Positions 11,840 through 25,900 of a stretch of DNA of 64,000 nucleotides are shown piece after piece. Where the stretch lies: assembly GCA_023333565.1 (NCBI GenBank), contig JAJKFH010000374.1, forward strand, positions 124,001 through 188,000, read 5' to 3'. How positions within the stretch are numbered: the first letter of the stretch is position 1; each line of letters starts with the position of its first letter. The translations under genes and the position numbers were made by a program. The notes under the pieces were generated by a model. It was not told where the DNA came from and searched no databases. It saw nothing but the letters and a program-made list of their open reading frames with translations. The DNA is from Puffinus mauretanicus. Its lineage: Eukaryota > Chordata > Aves > Procellariiformes > Procellariidae.

Positions 11840-14800
11840 GTTAGACTTCTGGATTATTTAACTGTTTTTGAAGCATGTCTTTTATGTCACTTCAGTGCAT
11901 GTTCTCTCTTAAACTAGCAGTTTGAGTTTTGTTGAATACTCACTTAAGACAAAAAAATCAATGAAGGGGAGGTATATTGTTTACTGAACTCTGCTCCGAA
12001 TACTAGTGTAGGATAAAAAGATTTAACGGAAACAATTTTTGAAGATTGAGTGCATGAAATGCTAGTCTCAGTTTTGACTGAGTTCTACCTGAATGTGCAT
12101 TTAGAAAAAATAAAATAACTTTTATAAATTGGTTTAAATCTTTAATGCCTGCATAAATTTCAAACAGGTTTTTGTTTTTGTTGTAGGACTAAATAGAAAT
12201 AATGTTTGGTCTCATTTTAAGTTTTAAGTAAAAGTGTATTTTCATTTGACTTTTTTCTAACTTACACCCTCATAACTTTAAAATAACGATTAACCTCCTA
12301 AACGTGCCTTTTCCAAGCAAAATATAAATGTGCATCTCTAACTCTCTTCTCTTCTGTATAAAACAAGTGAAATACAAGGATCTAATTAGAAAAGATTTAT
12401 GTTGTTAAGGAACAGTCACCCTTATCTTGCAGTGCTAAAATCAGGAATGCTGATTCCTGAAAGTGTGTAGATCAGTATTTCCTATGTGTCTAATAATGTA
12501 AGATTGTTTGGACTTGTAGGCTGACTCCACTTTTGTAGCTTTTTATTAATGTCTAGACATACTAACTCATTTCTTTACCCTCTGTCCTTCTGCAAAGTGT
12601 TATTGTATTGACTAAATGTTAGCTTGTTAAAAGTTCTGGTATTTTAGAGACACTTCAATTTATCTTCTCTTACCTTAATGCATGATATTGCACCTTTAAT
12701 TTGTTTCTGTACGTGAGTAAGCTATAGACAACATGCCATATTTGGCAAAAGAATGCATACAATAACTGTAACGTAACACTTGCATGCCAGTTATCTTGCA
12801 AAGCGGTGAGCTATTTTTAGTGTTTGTTAATATATTCTAACTCATCAAGTAAGTATGATGTCAACACATTTTAATATACTTCATCATTTTGGCTATATTT
12901 ATTCAGCTCAGTTTTATTATGGGAAATAGGGACAACTGCTCTGAAATAATATAGTACAGGAAAGAGTTTTGTGCTTATGACTCTGGTTCCAGAATAGGAA
13001 GCAGATTTCTAAACCATTTCTCTTTTTGAGTTCTGCTGTTTCAGATGTAGAAACTGATGCATCCTTCCTCTAGTGCCTAATCTTGTACCTTCTTTCTGGA
13101 GGAGGAGGATAGGAGGAAGAAGCTGGTGTACCTGAGGGTGGATGGGAGGGGAGTATGGGAGGGAGGTGTGGGGGGAGAGAGTTAATTCAGCAGTTGGAAC
13201 TTGCACTGTTCCTCCTGTTTTGCACAGAGCAAGAAAGCTGTGTTTCCATGTGTGACCAGATATGGTAAAGTTACTTGCATACAGATATTGCTCATCTTAC
13301 GGTGTCTGGATTGGCCAGTAATACAAACAACATGGGTGAGGCTTTTAGGATGTACTTTTCTTAATACTTTAGAAAGAATGTATTACCTGGTTTAGTAATT
13401 ATTACAGTTTTAATGGCAATCTTGTGAGCTTGATTCTATATGATACATGTAGAATCTTTAGATATTAGTTAAAAACCTTATTCCTAAAAATAGGGAAGTA
13501 CCCTTTTTGTTTCAGCAAAGAACCACCCCCAAAGCTCAAGTTTTTAACTACTTCAGTCATTATGAGCTTTGAAGTCTGCAGAAGTCAAATGAGATATGTT
13601 TGGAATAGCCGCCAGGTCCGAACCCCTAATGCGCTTTAAGTGTTCAGGTGCTTTCCCCTTCTCCCTCTCCAGTGATTTCAGTTACATTAAGATAGGAAGA
13701 GTCTGGCTCTTAATCAGCTACTTTGTTTGTACTTGCCTTCTTCTGTTTCACGTGCAAGTGGATGTTATTCTGGCACAGAGACATAGAAAACTTGTCGTGT
13801 TAGATGAAGAAAACTTTTTTTCCCCCGCCCTTTCTATTAACCTGTCTGTGTTTTGTCATCTGCTAATTCCCCAGTGTAAGTGCACCAGTTGTCTTCAGTT
13901 TCCACTTAACTTCTTTCGTATTTAGTTCTGTTTGTTCTCGTCGTTTGAAAAAACAATGCACGCAAGCTTTCTCATTACTCCTTTGTTTTTTACATATTTT
14001 CATTTACTAAACCTATTGGTATAACACACTTGATTTATTTATTGTTGTGCATCTTTCTTCCCATGTCCTGGTACTTTTTTGTTGCATCTACAGTATCTAT
14101 ATGTGAAGAAATTACTTGTGTTCACTGTGCTTTTCTGCATGTGTGGTAGAAGTAAAGGAGGAATGTTGTAATGATGCCTTTTTATATATATCTCTCTACC
14201 TGGAACTTGAGACTAAGAGGAAACCTTTATTAATCTGTGGGTGGGCAGCGATGCTGTCAAACCAAGGCTCTGCATAGTCAGCCAAGAAAGACTTCGTTAT
14301 GTATAACCTCACCTGCATATTGGTGGCATGGTTCCTTGCTGACAAACTTACTAGATTTGTCCACGCCAGAGGTGGTGTGCCTTTGTTTAATGGACCCATC
14401 AGAACTAAACTGGAATGGTTATTCCATTAATGGGGGGGGGGAAGATTACAGCCTCATAAAGTATTTAGGCTCTGAGTCAGGGATACTTCTGTGTGGGAAA
14501 AGGATGCACTAGTCCCCTCACCTTTCGAAAATGTCTGGTCTCTATTAAAAATCTAGAACTGGTAAAAAAAAAAAAGGCAAAACAAAAACAACTTTGTGGC
14601 TTCACTAAGCTGCATGTAATAATGTGGTGAGTTGTGTATGAACAGCTATTTCATGAAGGTTTTTTTGGTGGAAAGGACATAGACTGCCTTCTCTTTAATA
14701 CAATTTGAACTGAAAATTCTTTCTAGAAATTAGTGTATTAATGTCTATTGCTGTGATTCTTTACTGGTTCATACTACACTTTTTTTTAACAGTACAGTAT

Positions 14801-15204
14801 ATACAAGACTTGTTGCTATTATTTTATTTGTCCAAAATACTGAAGCACAGTTTTATTCTTAACAGCAGTTTCTTTCTGACTTGTTACAATATCTGCATTG
14901 TTCTAGTTTTCTTTTCTTATTTGTTCCCTGATTGAATCAGCTTTTGCACAGAGTTCCAACTGGCAGGAATACAGCTTTAACAAAAGTTCAAGCTGTACAT
15001 GAGACAGTTGCATCCCCTATTAGATGCTAGACTAGATTAATGACTTCAGTGATGCTGAATCCATTTTAGCCCAGACTTGCAAAGAAATAAGCAACCACCA
15101 GGTTTTTAAATGTTTCTTCAACTACGTTGTTTTCTGTCGACATTTAGCAATAGAAAGAGACTGAACATTTACTGATTGTAGTCGATTTTCCTTGTCTCTT
15201 ACAG
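11840..15204 (+). other. SLMAP intron with G-rich tract
   Basis: This is 3.4 kb of intron. The only notable element is the purine/G-rich stretch around 13095-13180, listed separately. A G10 run occurs near 14432 and an A12 run near 14562. Confidence 0.85.
13136..13175 (+). other. Intronic G-rich tract with potential to form a G-quadruplex
   Basis: At least five G3+ runs with loops of 1-5 bases occur on the coding strand (GGGTGGATGGGAGGGG, then TATGGGAGGGAGGTGTGGGGGG). In the pre-mRNA of SLMAP this would be an RNA quadruplex candidate in the intron between exons 11783-11839 and 15205-15285. Confidence 0.7.
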
Positions 15205-15285
15205 AGAATCAAGCAAGAGTCAAAGAATCTGATTTGTCGGACACTCTTAGTCCAAGCAAGGAAAAAAGCAGCGACGACACTACAG
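15205..15285 (+). CDS. SLMAP: SLMAP exon (27 codons, phase 1/1)
   Basis: Acceptor CTCTTACAG ends at 15204 and donor GTAAGC starts at 15286. The translation contains ENQARVKESDLSDTLS followed by PSKEKSSDDTT, a serine- and acid-rich linker well known in SLMAP. The S/T-P and acidic S/D runs look suited to phosphorylation, but that is inference from composition. Length is 81 nt. Only 263 bp separates it from the next exon, the shortest intron in the window. Confidence 0.95.
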
Positions 15286-15548
15286 GTAAGCATTTAACTG
15301 AGGTTTCTGTAACATCTAATTAGTTTGCTCATGATTAAGTGATTTAATTCATTTTCTAAAAGAGCGGAGAACATGTGTATTATGCAGACACAGATACAAA
15401 CTTAGAGCAGTATTGTATATTTTGCGACTTCGTAATTAACTGTTGTAAAATGAGAAGAATGTAAAAGCTTCTCTTCGCTTAAAGAATGCATAGATGAAAA
15501 CCGTCTGCAGTCTACCTGCTCTCTGAAAGATGTGGGTTGTTTTTCTAG

Positions 15549-15608
15549 ATGCCCAAATGGATGATCAAGATCTAAATGAACCTATTGCTAAAGTAGCTCT
15601 TCTAAAAG
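15549..15608 (+). CDS. SLMAP: SLMAP exon (20 codons, phase 1/1)
   Basis: Acceptor TTTTCTAG ends at 15548 and donor GTAAAC starts at 15609. It reads DAQMDDQDLNEPIAKVALLK, an acidic segment that leads from the linker into the long C-terminal coiled coil. Differences from mammals (D for E, I for L, A for S, from memory) are conservative. Length is 60 nt, again a multiple of three with the same phase at both ends. Confidence 0.95.
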
Positions 15609-18600
15609 GTAAACAAATTTATTTTTGTAACTTTAGATGCATAATCTGTGTATATATATCTTTTTGTCTACCTGTTTTTTATCAAATGTGCATTGAAGTA
15701 GAGTGCTGAAATTCAAATGTTTTAATCATGGTAGTACTGGAAGAGTTGCATTTAAATACCAGTAATGATTCCTTTGGGTGGTGTGATATAAAAGCATACT
15801 TCCGAGTGTAAGAATAGAAATAATTTGTGCTTAAAGCTAGTTTCTGTACTCACCAACACTGTTCTAGGAATTTACATGTTATAACTTCAAGTAGAGTTGA
15901 GAAATAGTTTCAGCATACAATTAAGCTAGGGCTAATAGCTGTGAGGAGGCGGGATTGTTCCATCACTGACATATTTTAAGCGTTGCCAAATTTTACTTGT
16001 ATAGGTTCCATCACTGTCAGAAATGCTGCTGTTAGTTTGCACCTAATGGGTTAAAAAGAACATCTAAAATCTTTTTTTGGTTAACACCTCAAGATTTGAA
16101 TTTCCTGTTGTAACTGTATTTAGAATGATTGCTGAGCCTTACCTTTGAGCTTCAAGGCTATAAAATTAATTTTTTACTGCTCTTTGCGCTGAAGGGATGT
16201 ACTTAAAACTTGATTAGCAAGCTAATACTTACATATTCATGAGCTGAAAAATTCTGTGGGATATTAATTAGTTGTTACATTTAGCATACTGAAAGTTAAT
16301 TTTATGCTTTATGTACAATTAGACATTTGATAAGATCTGTAAAATTATGCTTATGTTCAGATCACAACTAAAAAGAATGTCACAGTTCTTCATGGTTCAG
16401 AAAGACAGGAAACCATAATGGAATTTAGGAGACTTGTAAAAGAGCTTTTTTCTGTAATTTTTTACACTTCTCTAATTTTATGACAGAAGGACTTCCAAAA
16501 ATTGCATGTATTATATGTTTCCAAACAGCAAAACTAAAATGGAGTTTGGTATTTTCCGATGGATATCAGTTCAGCAAAGCAGTTTAAAAAGGAGTGTTTG
16601 AGATACTAAGCATGTTCCATTTGGGTTTTGCTCTAATTCTGCAATTAGTAGCAAGTATATTCAGTGACTTCCTATGTTAGAAGCTAGAATCTGGTAATGT
16701 TGTTCGTAGTGATTATGATAGTCTTTTGTTTAGTAATAAATTTAGGAGCAAGTTTTATTTGTCAAAAAAAAAATCAATTGAAAAGTATGGTGTTCATTAA
16801 GCATCAGAACTTTAAGTCCAGAATGGAGTTTGTTTTTTTTTTTTTCTGTGAGCAGTGTCGCATGCACAGAATTCGCAGTCGGAACAACCCTTTGTATGTA
16901 AACAGTACAGTAGAGAAACTGAATTCAGCCAGCTCACATCAAAATTATTTAAATTCTAATTCTTACAGTTTTGAGATACACTTTTGTCTTGGCTAATTTT
17001 TCAGCCACATAAATTGAATTTTGTAATGAGTCTCAGAATAGGCAACAGCTTCAAATATCTATATTGTCATATGAGGAAAAATGTCTCATGCTGCAGACTT
17101 GACTTCTATGCATATAACTTTTCTTGTACAATATATTAATAAATCAAAGTAGTTAGCTAAATATTTTAAACCCCTACACACTTTTTAAAAAAACAAGCAA
17201 TCATGGTAGGTCCACTGATTTAGTGATTTTTCTACCTTTCTGGATTCTCAAAAAAAAAAAAAAAAAAAAAAAAAGGGTGGGTGTGAATGCTCCCATGTAG
17301 CCAAGTGAAGACTACTCATAATCTCATAATTGGCTGGATTTCTTAGTTATCTTCTGCAGACACATTAGAAGTAGTCCATGGACCCCTCAGGCTGAAAACT
17401 GATACCTGAGTTCTCCTTATATGCAAGTGAAGTCTTCCTAAGTTCTGCCCGAAAGGTTCGTGTAACAGCCCAAGACCAAGATGAGGCTGCTGTGAGCATG
17501 CTGCTTCCTGGGTTAGAACGTCTCGATTCACGGCAAGGGTCAGGTGTAGTTATACTTTCTCTGTCCAGGGTATATTAAACTAGCAGGGAGGGTTAATTGA
17601 ATCCTTAAAGGACTAAAACCAAGTTTTCTGTAGTAACATGGAAGCAGTCTTTTGGTAATGTGGATGTTCTCGTTGCTTCATCTGTCTTTACCCAGTTGAA
17701 GATTTAAACTATAACCATTACTGAAATTTTAAGTGAATAAGTAGAAAAATACCTATTTGTGTAGACTGCTTTGCTATTGAATTACATACTGTAATTAACT
17801 AAAATAATTGGAACAACTCTTTTTCTCTTGAGGCTATTTATGGGCATTCCTATTTTGCTCTCATGAAACCATTAAAAAACGTCTGTGTGATAGAATCATT
17901 TGCCCTGAAATGCAATTTTTATGAAGAGCCTGCAAACCCGTGGTTTTGTATGAGGTTTTGTCAGAGAGCTACTTCATACGCCTGACTTTGCCCTAAAAAG
18001 GATCTTATTTGCCGCAGAAAGACTTTCAAGTGGATTTGTTATGCAGCCATATAATTAAGGAAGAGTGAGAACATTTCTGATCTGGCAGCTGTTTGGAATG
18101 CGGAAACGGCTGCTGGAAAAGGCAGCGTTCCTTTTTGTTTAACTATTGGAATTTACAAAACAAATTAATGGAACAAGAAAATGATGAGACTTTTAATTGC
18201 TGTAGTTTCCTCCAAGTGTATTTTCCATCAATAAATTTTGAGTGTATTCAGGATTTGTTCCAACTTTTTACAAGTCAGAATCTGGCAAAGAGGGGAAGGG
18301 GAAAAGCTGTCACAGATTAGTAGAACTGCGTTTCATCCGCCCGCCCCAGAAGTAAATGACTTTATTAGCCATTAATAACAGTTCCTGGATGCTGCTATTT
18401 AGGCAGGCTGCTTGTGACTACTTATTGCAAAGTTAAGAACAGGTAAATGTTAAACAGATGGAAAGAAGCAATAAATGTCATTGGAAGGTTAGTTATCTTG
18501 TTCTTATCAATTTCCTTGTATTTTCAGAGTAACTACAAGACTGATCCATGGAATCTTAATAAAAAGTGTTTTCATTGAGGGTTTGCTGAACAGTGATAGT

Positions 18601-21600
18601 TTACATAAGAAATTTTGAAAATCAGCAATGGTCTGTTGATTCAGAAAATTTGGGAACCATTGCTTTATGTTGCAATAGCCAAATATTTTAAATACATGAT
18701 ACAGTTTACTTTACGTGGATCTTATGAAGCTGAAGAAAACTCGGGATTTTAATTTTTTATCTGACTTCACCTGAGTACTCTGAAAATAGTCATCTGAATA
18801 ACCTGAGAAATTCTGCAAAATTCTGAAAGTAAACTACTGTGAGACTTGGAGAAATACCAGCCTGCTCATAAAGTTGCTTCCACAGGCCAGGCACATACAG
18901 ATAAGGGATCAGTTAAGACCACAGCCTATGTGTGGTTCTAGATCGTCTCTGTTATCAAAACAAAAGTGTAAAGGCAAACATAGAAGCAGAGCTCTGTTAA
19001 TATCTTCATGTTTGTAAATATTAATTTAATCTGAGCTTTATTTTTCTTTTGGTTTTATTGAAATTTTATTTTATAGATCCTAAAATTGCAAAATATTCCT
19101 TCATATCATATTCTTTAATGATTTGGAAATGGTCATTTTTCCCCAAAACTGACCCATGGATTAGACTCCATTTCTTGGGCCAGATTGAAGGAGTAGAAAT
19201 TTTCATGTGCTTTGGGAATGATTTGTACAGACCACACTAATTTTTTAACAATTTTAAATCTACCAGTAGAGTTGATGGTAAGGAAAACCTCAGAGAGTGT
19301 GTGTGTGTGAGTGAATCAAAGTGGTGTTAATTAAGAACCTTTGTTGTAACATGGCGAACAATCTGACCACAGATTAAAGTCTTCCATGAGCTAGAATAAA
19401 TGAATGAGAGTTTTCAAACTGTTGTATTCTCTTTTTTTTTTTTAGCACCTTGTTGTAATTAATGATAGAATTCTTTAGACTTTTCTGAGAACCATTAGCC
19501 CAATGCTGAATGGAAATTGCTCAAATACTTTTTTAATTGCAGCCTTTTACATTGGTTCTCAAACCAGGTTTTTGTGATGTGAATTTGCTTCTTGAGGGAA
19601 CTAATTCTAAGCCTGATGATATTTAGTAGTTTTATTATTTATAAGTAGAGCAGTCCTACTCACCAAGGAATTTGTTTCAAAACTAGAGCTAGCACAAAAA
19701 TGATGTTTGCTTTGAACTAAAAGACATTAAAGAAATTTTCAGTTTGGTAAGACTGAAAAGCTGTTATTTTCTTGTGCTTATATTTCTTGGCTTTTGATTT
19801 AGAAGCATGTCAGGGATATGAAAATTCCCTTATTGCATTTGAGTTTTTACCTTGATTGTGCCTTTGCTAAACTGATTATGCCGAGTTCCTCATCTCCTTT
19901 GAAGCAGTATTATCTTTTATGATGTGTGCTTTCATTGATTGGAAAATACTGTCCACCAGAAAGTTCATTTAGGGTGTCTATTGTTGGATTTGGGACACTG
20001 CTTCTTTATCAGGCATGATTTGAGCATAATTTGTCAACTTCCTCATCCATTTCTTCTGAACAGTCTCATTAAGGAAGATTGAAAGTCTAATTGCCCCAAG
20101 TCTTTATCCATGAGATGCTAAGAACAAAACAGTTCAGTAAAGAGAAACTTGGATTTGGAACTCTAATAAACTTTAAAAGAAAGTATTTGGATGAAATATG
20201 TAGTCCTCTTTGCTCTTTCTGCTCTCATAATTTTGTTCTGAAAATGTCTAAATACACATATGTGCCCTCAGCTCTACTCGATCCCACCAATTCATTACTG
20301 TGAGAATAGGAAAAACATAGTCTCTTTTCTTAGAGGGGTACAGTATGAATACTTTAACATGATTTGATAAACAATTACTTTAATTAAGAGAACAGCAAAA
20401 AAATTTTTATAGTTACTTTATTGGTGACATATACAGTCAAATATGAATGGCAAAAGTGTAATGACAAACTAAACTATAGCTTGTATTTATTTTTTTCTTA
20501 TTAGTGAAAGGTCCAGACAACAAAAGCAGTTTATCTTTTGGTTTTTTTTTTCTAAGCAGTGTGCCATTTTCTTAAATCCGTATGGTCGATAGTGGTAGAT
20601 GTTTATTAACCAGTTAGCTGTGTAACACATCTACCTTTTTGTTCTCCCTCTGCCATGATGTGTAGCAGGACTTTTTTCACAGATTTCCGTCCTTTACATT
20701 TCTCACCTAACTGGCTTATATAAAGTTTTACCCCTCTACCTATATAGTTTATTAGTGCTGTTTGCGCCTATTGAAAGATCTGTTTCCACACAGGCACTAC
20801 TTAAGGAAAATTTAGTGAATGAGAGTTTCCTGGATTCAGGTCCTGGCATTGCAGATACCCACAGGCTAAAGTGTTGTCTTCCTCTTTGTTACTGCATCTA
20901 GTTTCTAGTGTGTGCCCATTAGAGGACACTGCTATTAGTTACAAATACTTATTTTTCCTCTTTTAAATTCCCCCAAAACTTCAGCTTTAAAAGTATTTAA
21001 TCTGTCTGCGACTGCAAGTCATCTCTTATAAGCCCAAGTGGTATTTAATATGCATTTTAGCTAATACAAAACTTGTGGGGAAGAGCAAATGTTTTTATTT
21101 AAATAACACGCATAGATCTCCAATTGTGTTAAAAATATACCTAATATTTTAAGACATAGTGGAAAAAAATTTTAAGGGCAAAATTTAGCTAGGCAAAATT
21201 CACTAGGCCACTGAATGAAATAAGGAGGGTGGACTTTTCTTCATTTTCTTAATTTTGTTTTAGAAAATTTCCCCAAATGATTCCTTTCCTTGTAGTTATG
21301 GTCCACAGAGGGAGAGGTGGGAAGCCAAGCCTTGCATGGTAGCAAGCCGATTGGCAGTAGCAAACCACTTAATGGCAGCTCTTTGCATAATCTCTTGCGG
21401 CTGACTGGCATTAACCAGCCTCAGTACAAGGCTGGGTCTGCACGTGGGCTGGTGTGCTGCCTGCCAGGGCTGGTACGTGCTGTTAGGAGCAGGGCTGTGG
21501 GAGGGTGGGCTTGGGAGGTGGGGGACGCAGGATCATTGCTGGTAAGTGTATGCTAGGAGAGAAGGTTAGACTACCTTCCTTTTAAAATAGACGAGTTGTA

Positions 21601-21934
21601 AACACAGTCAAGGATTGTCTTATACTTGTTGTTCCTTCATTTTTGTCAATCCAGGAATCCTTGCCAAACTATACAGTGTTTTTGAAAACTCTGTAATTCT
21701 TGTTTGTTTTTGTTTTACACTGCATGTTACATATAATGAATGTTGTAAAGTTTGTGTATGTTTTCCTCCTTTTAAAAGTATATTAATATTTTTGCTAATA
21801 TTTACCTAATCCAATTTTGAGTTTACTTTAACTAACTTCGGATGCTTTGAATAAAAAGTCGCCAGTCATCATATGGTAGTGCAAATTAAAGTGTTGTACA
21901 AATTTATGATTTAAAGAAAATGTTCTTTTATCAG
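15609..21934 (+). other. SLMAP intron
   Basis: This is 6.3 kb of AT-rich intron. It contains an uninterrupted A25 run (17250-17274) and a short G/C-richer patch around 21320-21560. No coding element was recognised. Confidence 0.85.
17250..17274. repeat. Poly-A tract (A25)
   Basis: This uninterrupted run of 25 A lies in an SLMAP intron. No retro-element body or target duplication could be recognised beside it. Confidence 0.95.
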
Positions 21935-22057
21935 ATGAATTGCAAGGTGCACAATCAGAGACTGAGGCTAAGCAAGAAATTCAGCAACTGCACAAGGAGC
22001 TGATTGAAGCCCAAGAGCTAGCTAGGACAAGTAAACAAAAATGCTTTGAACTTCAAG
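21935..22057 (+). CDS. SLMAP: SLMAP exon, coiled coil (41 codons, phase 1/1)
   Basis: Acceptor TTTTATCAG ends at 21934 and donor GTGAGA starts at 22058. The product begins DELQGAQSETEAKQEIQ and ends ARTSKQKCFELQ, the start of the C-terminal coiled coil with regular hydrophobic heptad positions. This block is among the most conserved of SLMAP. Length is 123 nt. Confidence 0.97.
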
Positions 22058-22836
22058 GTGAGACCCAGATCAACTTGGCTGTGTAGGGTATCCATTAAAA
22101 TTGTATTTATCAGGTAGTCTTAAAAGGGGGTCCGGTTTTGCTATCTGTCTGTTAGATAAATTTGTTTCATAGCTTTCACATCTCCTGCACAGCATGTCAG
22201 AAACTCTTGCTTTTTTTCTAAACTATATAGAGTGAGATTGAGCTCTGACTTTTTGGTTCAAGATAGACCAACATCTTTTCATAGTATTGAATACATACTT
22301 AAACTCCATATATTTCATCCTTGTAAAATACATTCATCTACAGGTATCGATTCATCTGTATTTTAGTCAGATAACACACATTATTTAATGTATTCACTGG
22401 TAGTTCTTTGTTTAGACCATTCTGTCAGATATGTAGCTGTATCATTATCCTCAGCAAACTGTGGGTTGTTTTTGACAAGAAATAGTATAGTCCAGTTTAA
22501 TTGTGTATTGTTCAGTGTTCTTTATGGGGTATATTTACAGCTTTTTTTTTCCCCTCCCACACCAGTTTGCATTTAGCACACATGGAGTTTTTGGATCAGG
22601 CAACAGATTATATTAATTTCAAATTAATTGTAATACTACCACAATAATGGAATGATGTCTTAATATTAACTTTTTATTAAACTACTTACACAGTTATTAG
22701 CTTTGATAACTTACTGAAATAATACGATTGTTTTAATCTTTTCAATTAAGGGGAAGTGGTGACTAAAATTAATTACAGAGCTGAAATACTTCTTACTAAC
22801 AAAAACTTCTGGGCACATTTTCACTTTCATTTATAG
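22058..22836 (+). other. SLMAP intron, no other feature seen
   Basis: This is a 779 bp intron with GTGAGA donor and a pyrimidine-rich acceptor. I see nothing else in it. Confidence 0.88.
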
Positions 22837-22911
22837 CGCTATTGGAAGAAGAGAGAAAAGCATATCGAATGCAAGTTGAAGAATCTAACAAGCAAATAAA
22901 TGTTCTGCAAG
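22837..22911 (+). CDS. SLMAP: SLMAP exon, coiled coil (25 codons, phase 1/1)
   Basis: Acceptor CATTTATAG ends at 22836 and donor GTAGGA starts at 22912. It encodes ALLEEERKAYRMQVEESNKQ and then INVLQ, continuing the helical coil in register with the exons on either side. Length is 75 nt, frame-neutral. Confidence 0.97.
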
Positions 22912-25900
22912 GTAGGAATTTTTTTTTCCACCCCACTCTTTTAGAGAGAATACATAGCTTTGGCTGTTTCCATGGTGTCATAAGCACCAATAAAGGAAAA
23001 TATTAATTGTGTGTTTGTTTTAAATCTGATTTCTTTCACCATATCTTTGAATTTTATTGTGAAATGTTTCTTGTCAATTCCTATGGTTCTCATCATAACT
23101 TAGAAAATGCAAAAGACGTAATCTGTAACAGATGTCTCTTCTCCTTCCTCTCTCTTCAGTCTTTCTCAGCTTTGAATGATTCAGGGATTCTTAGTGTGAC
23201 TATTTTATCTTCAGAGCACTCAAAAGGCTTAGTCTGTTTTGTGCTACTCAGTCTCTTCACTTCACTGGTAGAATCCTCTTAAATAAATTTTTAATCACTC
23301 CAGATCTACATCCAACCTCAGAGTATGCAGTAAAATTTCTGCAGCAGAGACACTCTCTATGCTTTTTGAAAAAAACGTATGACCAATCATGCTCTTTTCA
23401 ACCCAAAATAATTATAGCAAAATGGAATCCTGTGATTTACGTAACTTCTGTATCATGTATTCTGTATTACGTTAACTTGTCAGCCTGTGCATGAGAGTGA
23501 GCATATTGGTCAAGAGGCTGTCTACCCTTAAAATCAATAAGGGTTATATTATGATTCTTCCTTAAAGCAGTCATTAGTTTGAGCATCTATTCAGCCATTG
23601 ATTGTTACGAAACTTGTAGGACCTTCATACCTTGGTATCTTTGTCAGCATATCATTTGGTTTGGACCTAAAAGTGGTTGGAAGGCAGATGAGCAGACAGG
23701 CAGATGGACTGACGATCCTCACTTTTTTAGGAAATCAAAATAGCTTTAGCAAATTACTTTATGGGCGGTAGCTTATTGTGAAATGTGGTACTTGTCATGT
23801 ACCAGTTACACTGAGAAACTTATATAATAGCACTGTTTTATATGAACGTCAGCAAAGAATATTTACGTTTTCTGCCATTGTGCCTGTAAGAAAGAGGAGC
23901 TTACGTAATACTCATCTTCAGATCAAGAGGAGCAATTTAATTTTGAATTCTTGTCCTGCTATTAATGAAAATTCTCCAAGTAAAAAATATTGTAGCAAAA
24001 GCTAGAAATTAGGATTTGATAGTTATTTCTATGCAGAAAAAAGAAATCTTTTTTTTTTCCTCTCAAAAGAAGAGAATCAAAGTAAAAGCTTGACAGAGCC
24101 AAACTTAACTGCAAGATGCCTCTTGTCAGTTCAGTACTTTTTTGTCTCCTGAACCCTTCTCAAGTGAGGTCTTGCTTATGTTTCCTCCTCTTTTCTCTCC
24201 ATGGTAGTTCAAAACATTCTGATGTTAATTATGTGCTTGGTGCTTCCCAAACTTTTAGGGTGTGACACATCTCACAACTTGGGAAAAGTTGTCAGGATGT
24301 CAGGATTCTCTCTTGCAGCTTCTATGAACTGTAGTGGGGAGAAAATATTCCTGGCAGATTCATGCAGTAACATTTCTTAAAGTGTTTCCATGGAATGAAT
24401 GTTTTAGGCCAGCCAGTGCTACATGGCTTTATACGTTTGTCATAGAGAACAGAAGGTGCCACAGAAACAACAGAGATTCTGTCTCTACGTGTGAAGTTCG
24501 TTAGATGAACAGATAGGTAAAGCAAGGAAATTCAAGTAACTTGTCATTACTTATTTAAAAAAAAAAAAGTGAAGCGTTCTGTTTAGATGAGATAATGGCT
24601 TACATAAATAAGAGATGTAATGGAACTTTTATTTCTAATTGCCCTTTCAAATTATATCCAGTGCTTCAGAAACCATTCAGTATTCTTGGTAGTAATTTTT
24701 CTGTGTAAGTTACTTCTGCAACTTCACCAAACTTTAGAAACACTTGCATGTGTTTGGATTTTCAGTCATACCATGCTTGTTTTCCTGCCTGAACATTTGA
24801 AGGGAGAGTTGTCCATAAACAATGCAGACAGAAGGAAAACAACAAATTTATTTGAAATACTGCCATTACTGAGAAGCAGGAATTTAGCTTGGCTTGATAA
24901 AGAAAATAGTATCAGGAATATATGGTTTGAAAAATCACCCCTTTGCTCATTAATGGGCACCTGCTGTGTTAGCAAGTCGTAATTCTTGGTGTTTTAGAAA
25001 CATGGTTTCCTAGAATATAGGTTTGGTAGGTTCAAGGCTTTTAATGTAAAGATACATGGAAAGGCAATTGTTAACGTGTAATGTGTTGTATTACTGTTGG
25101 GTTGTTCCCATCTACTACTTTGCTATTCTGTTAGTATAACCCTGTAGAAACTATTTCCAAACAAAGGAGGTGGTAGCAAGCCTCATGTTGCTCACATATA
25201 TTTAAAAATCCATCATGCTGCAAGTGTCTCTGTTACGGAACAGATAGACTGTTTCATCTTACACAGAATTGCTGTGAAATGTAACTTACTGTCATCTATA
25301 ATATCTTTTATATATTACAATATAGAATAACTACCATGTTTTTTCCCATACTGTCTTTTTCTTCCAGATGTGGAATTGGGTAATTCATAGGTTTTTTAGT
25401 TTGAGCTAAATGTCTTCCTGGAGCCTGTTTAGAGAAGGGGGAAAAAAGTTGCATTTTTCTTCTTCACTGTACATCAGCTAACAGCAAAGTTTCTAGATTG
25501 AACCTGTATATGAATTCTACCTATATTATGGTATATACAGCTACTGAAAAACATCAAGTATAGTTGTCATGAAAGTGCACGTCTCTCTTAAGTAGTTTTT
25601 ATGCTATATCGGTTTACGGCACAACTTGCTCACATTCTCCATGTCATCTTCTGTAATGGATTGAGAGAACAAAAATAAATATAAGAAATCTATGAAGGTT
25701 ACTTAGCCTTGGTTATCTTCCCTGGGCTTTCTTTCCACTGTCCTTTTCTGCCCTTAGCTTCTAAAACATATAACTTTAAATGTGTAATTCTGACCCTCTG
25801 CAGTATCTTATATTAGGTTTTCAAGTGATATTAAGAAGTTTCCACTTTTCTGCTCAGAGCAATTCCTCATTAATTTAGTAATTGCTTTTTCCCACGTTAA

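Noticed and set aside
17250..17274. A25 tract considered as the tail of a processed pseudogene
   Set aside because: No poly(A) signal lies within 30 bases before it and the preceding sequence shows no coding or repeat body.
24620..24982. 120-codon ATG-initiated frame inside an SLMAP intron
   Set aside because: No recognisable motif, composition typical of AT-rich noncoding DNA, and an antisense frame overlaps it.
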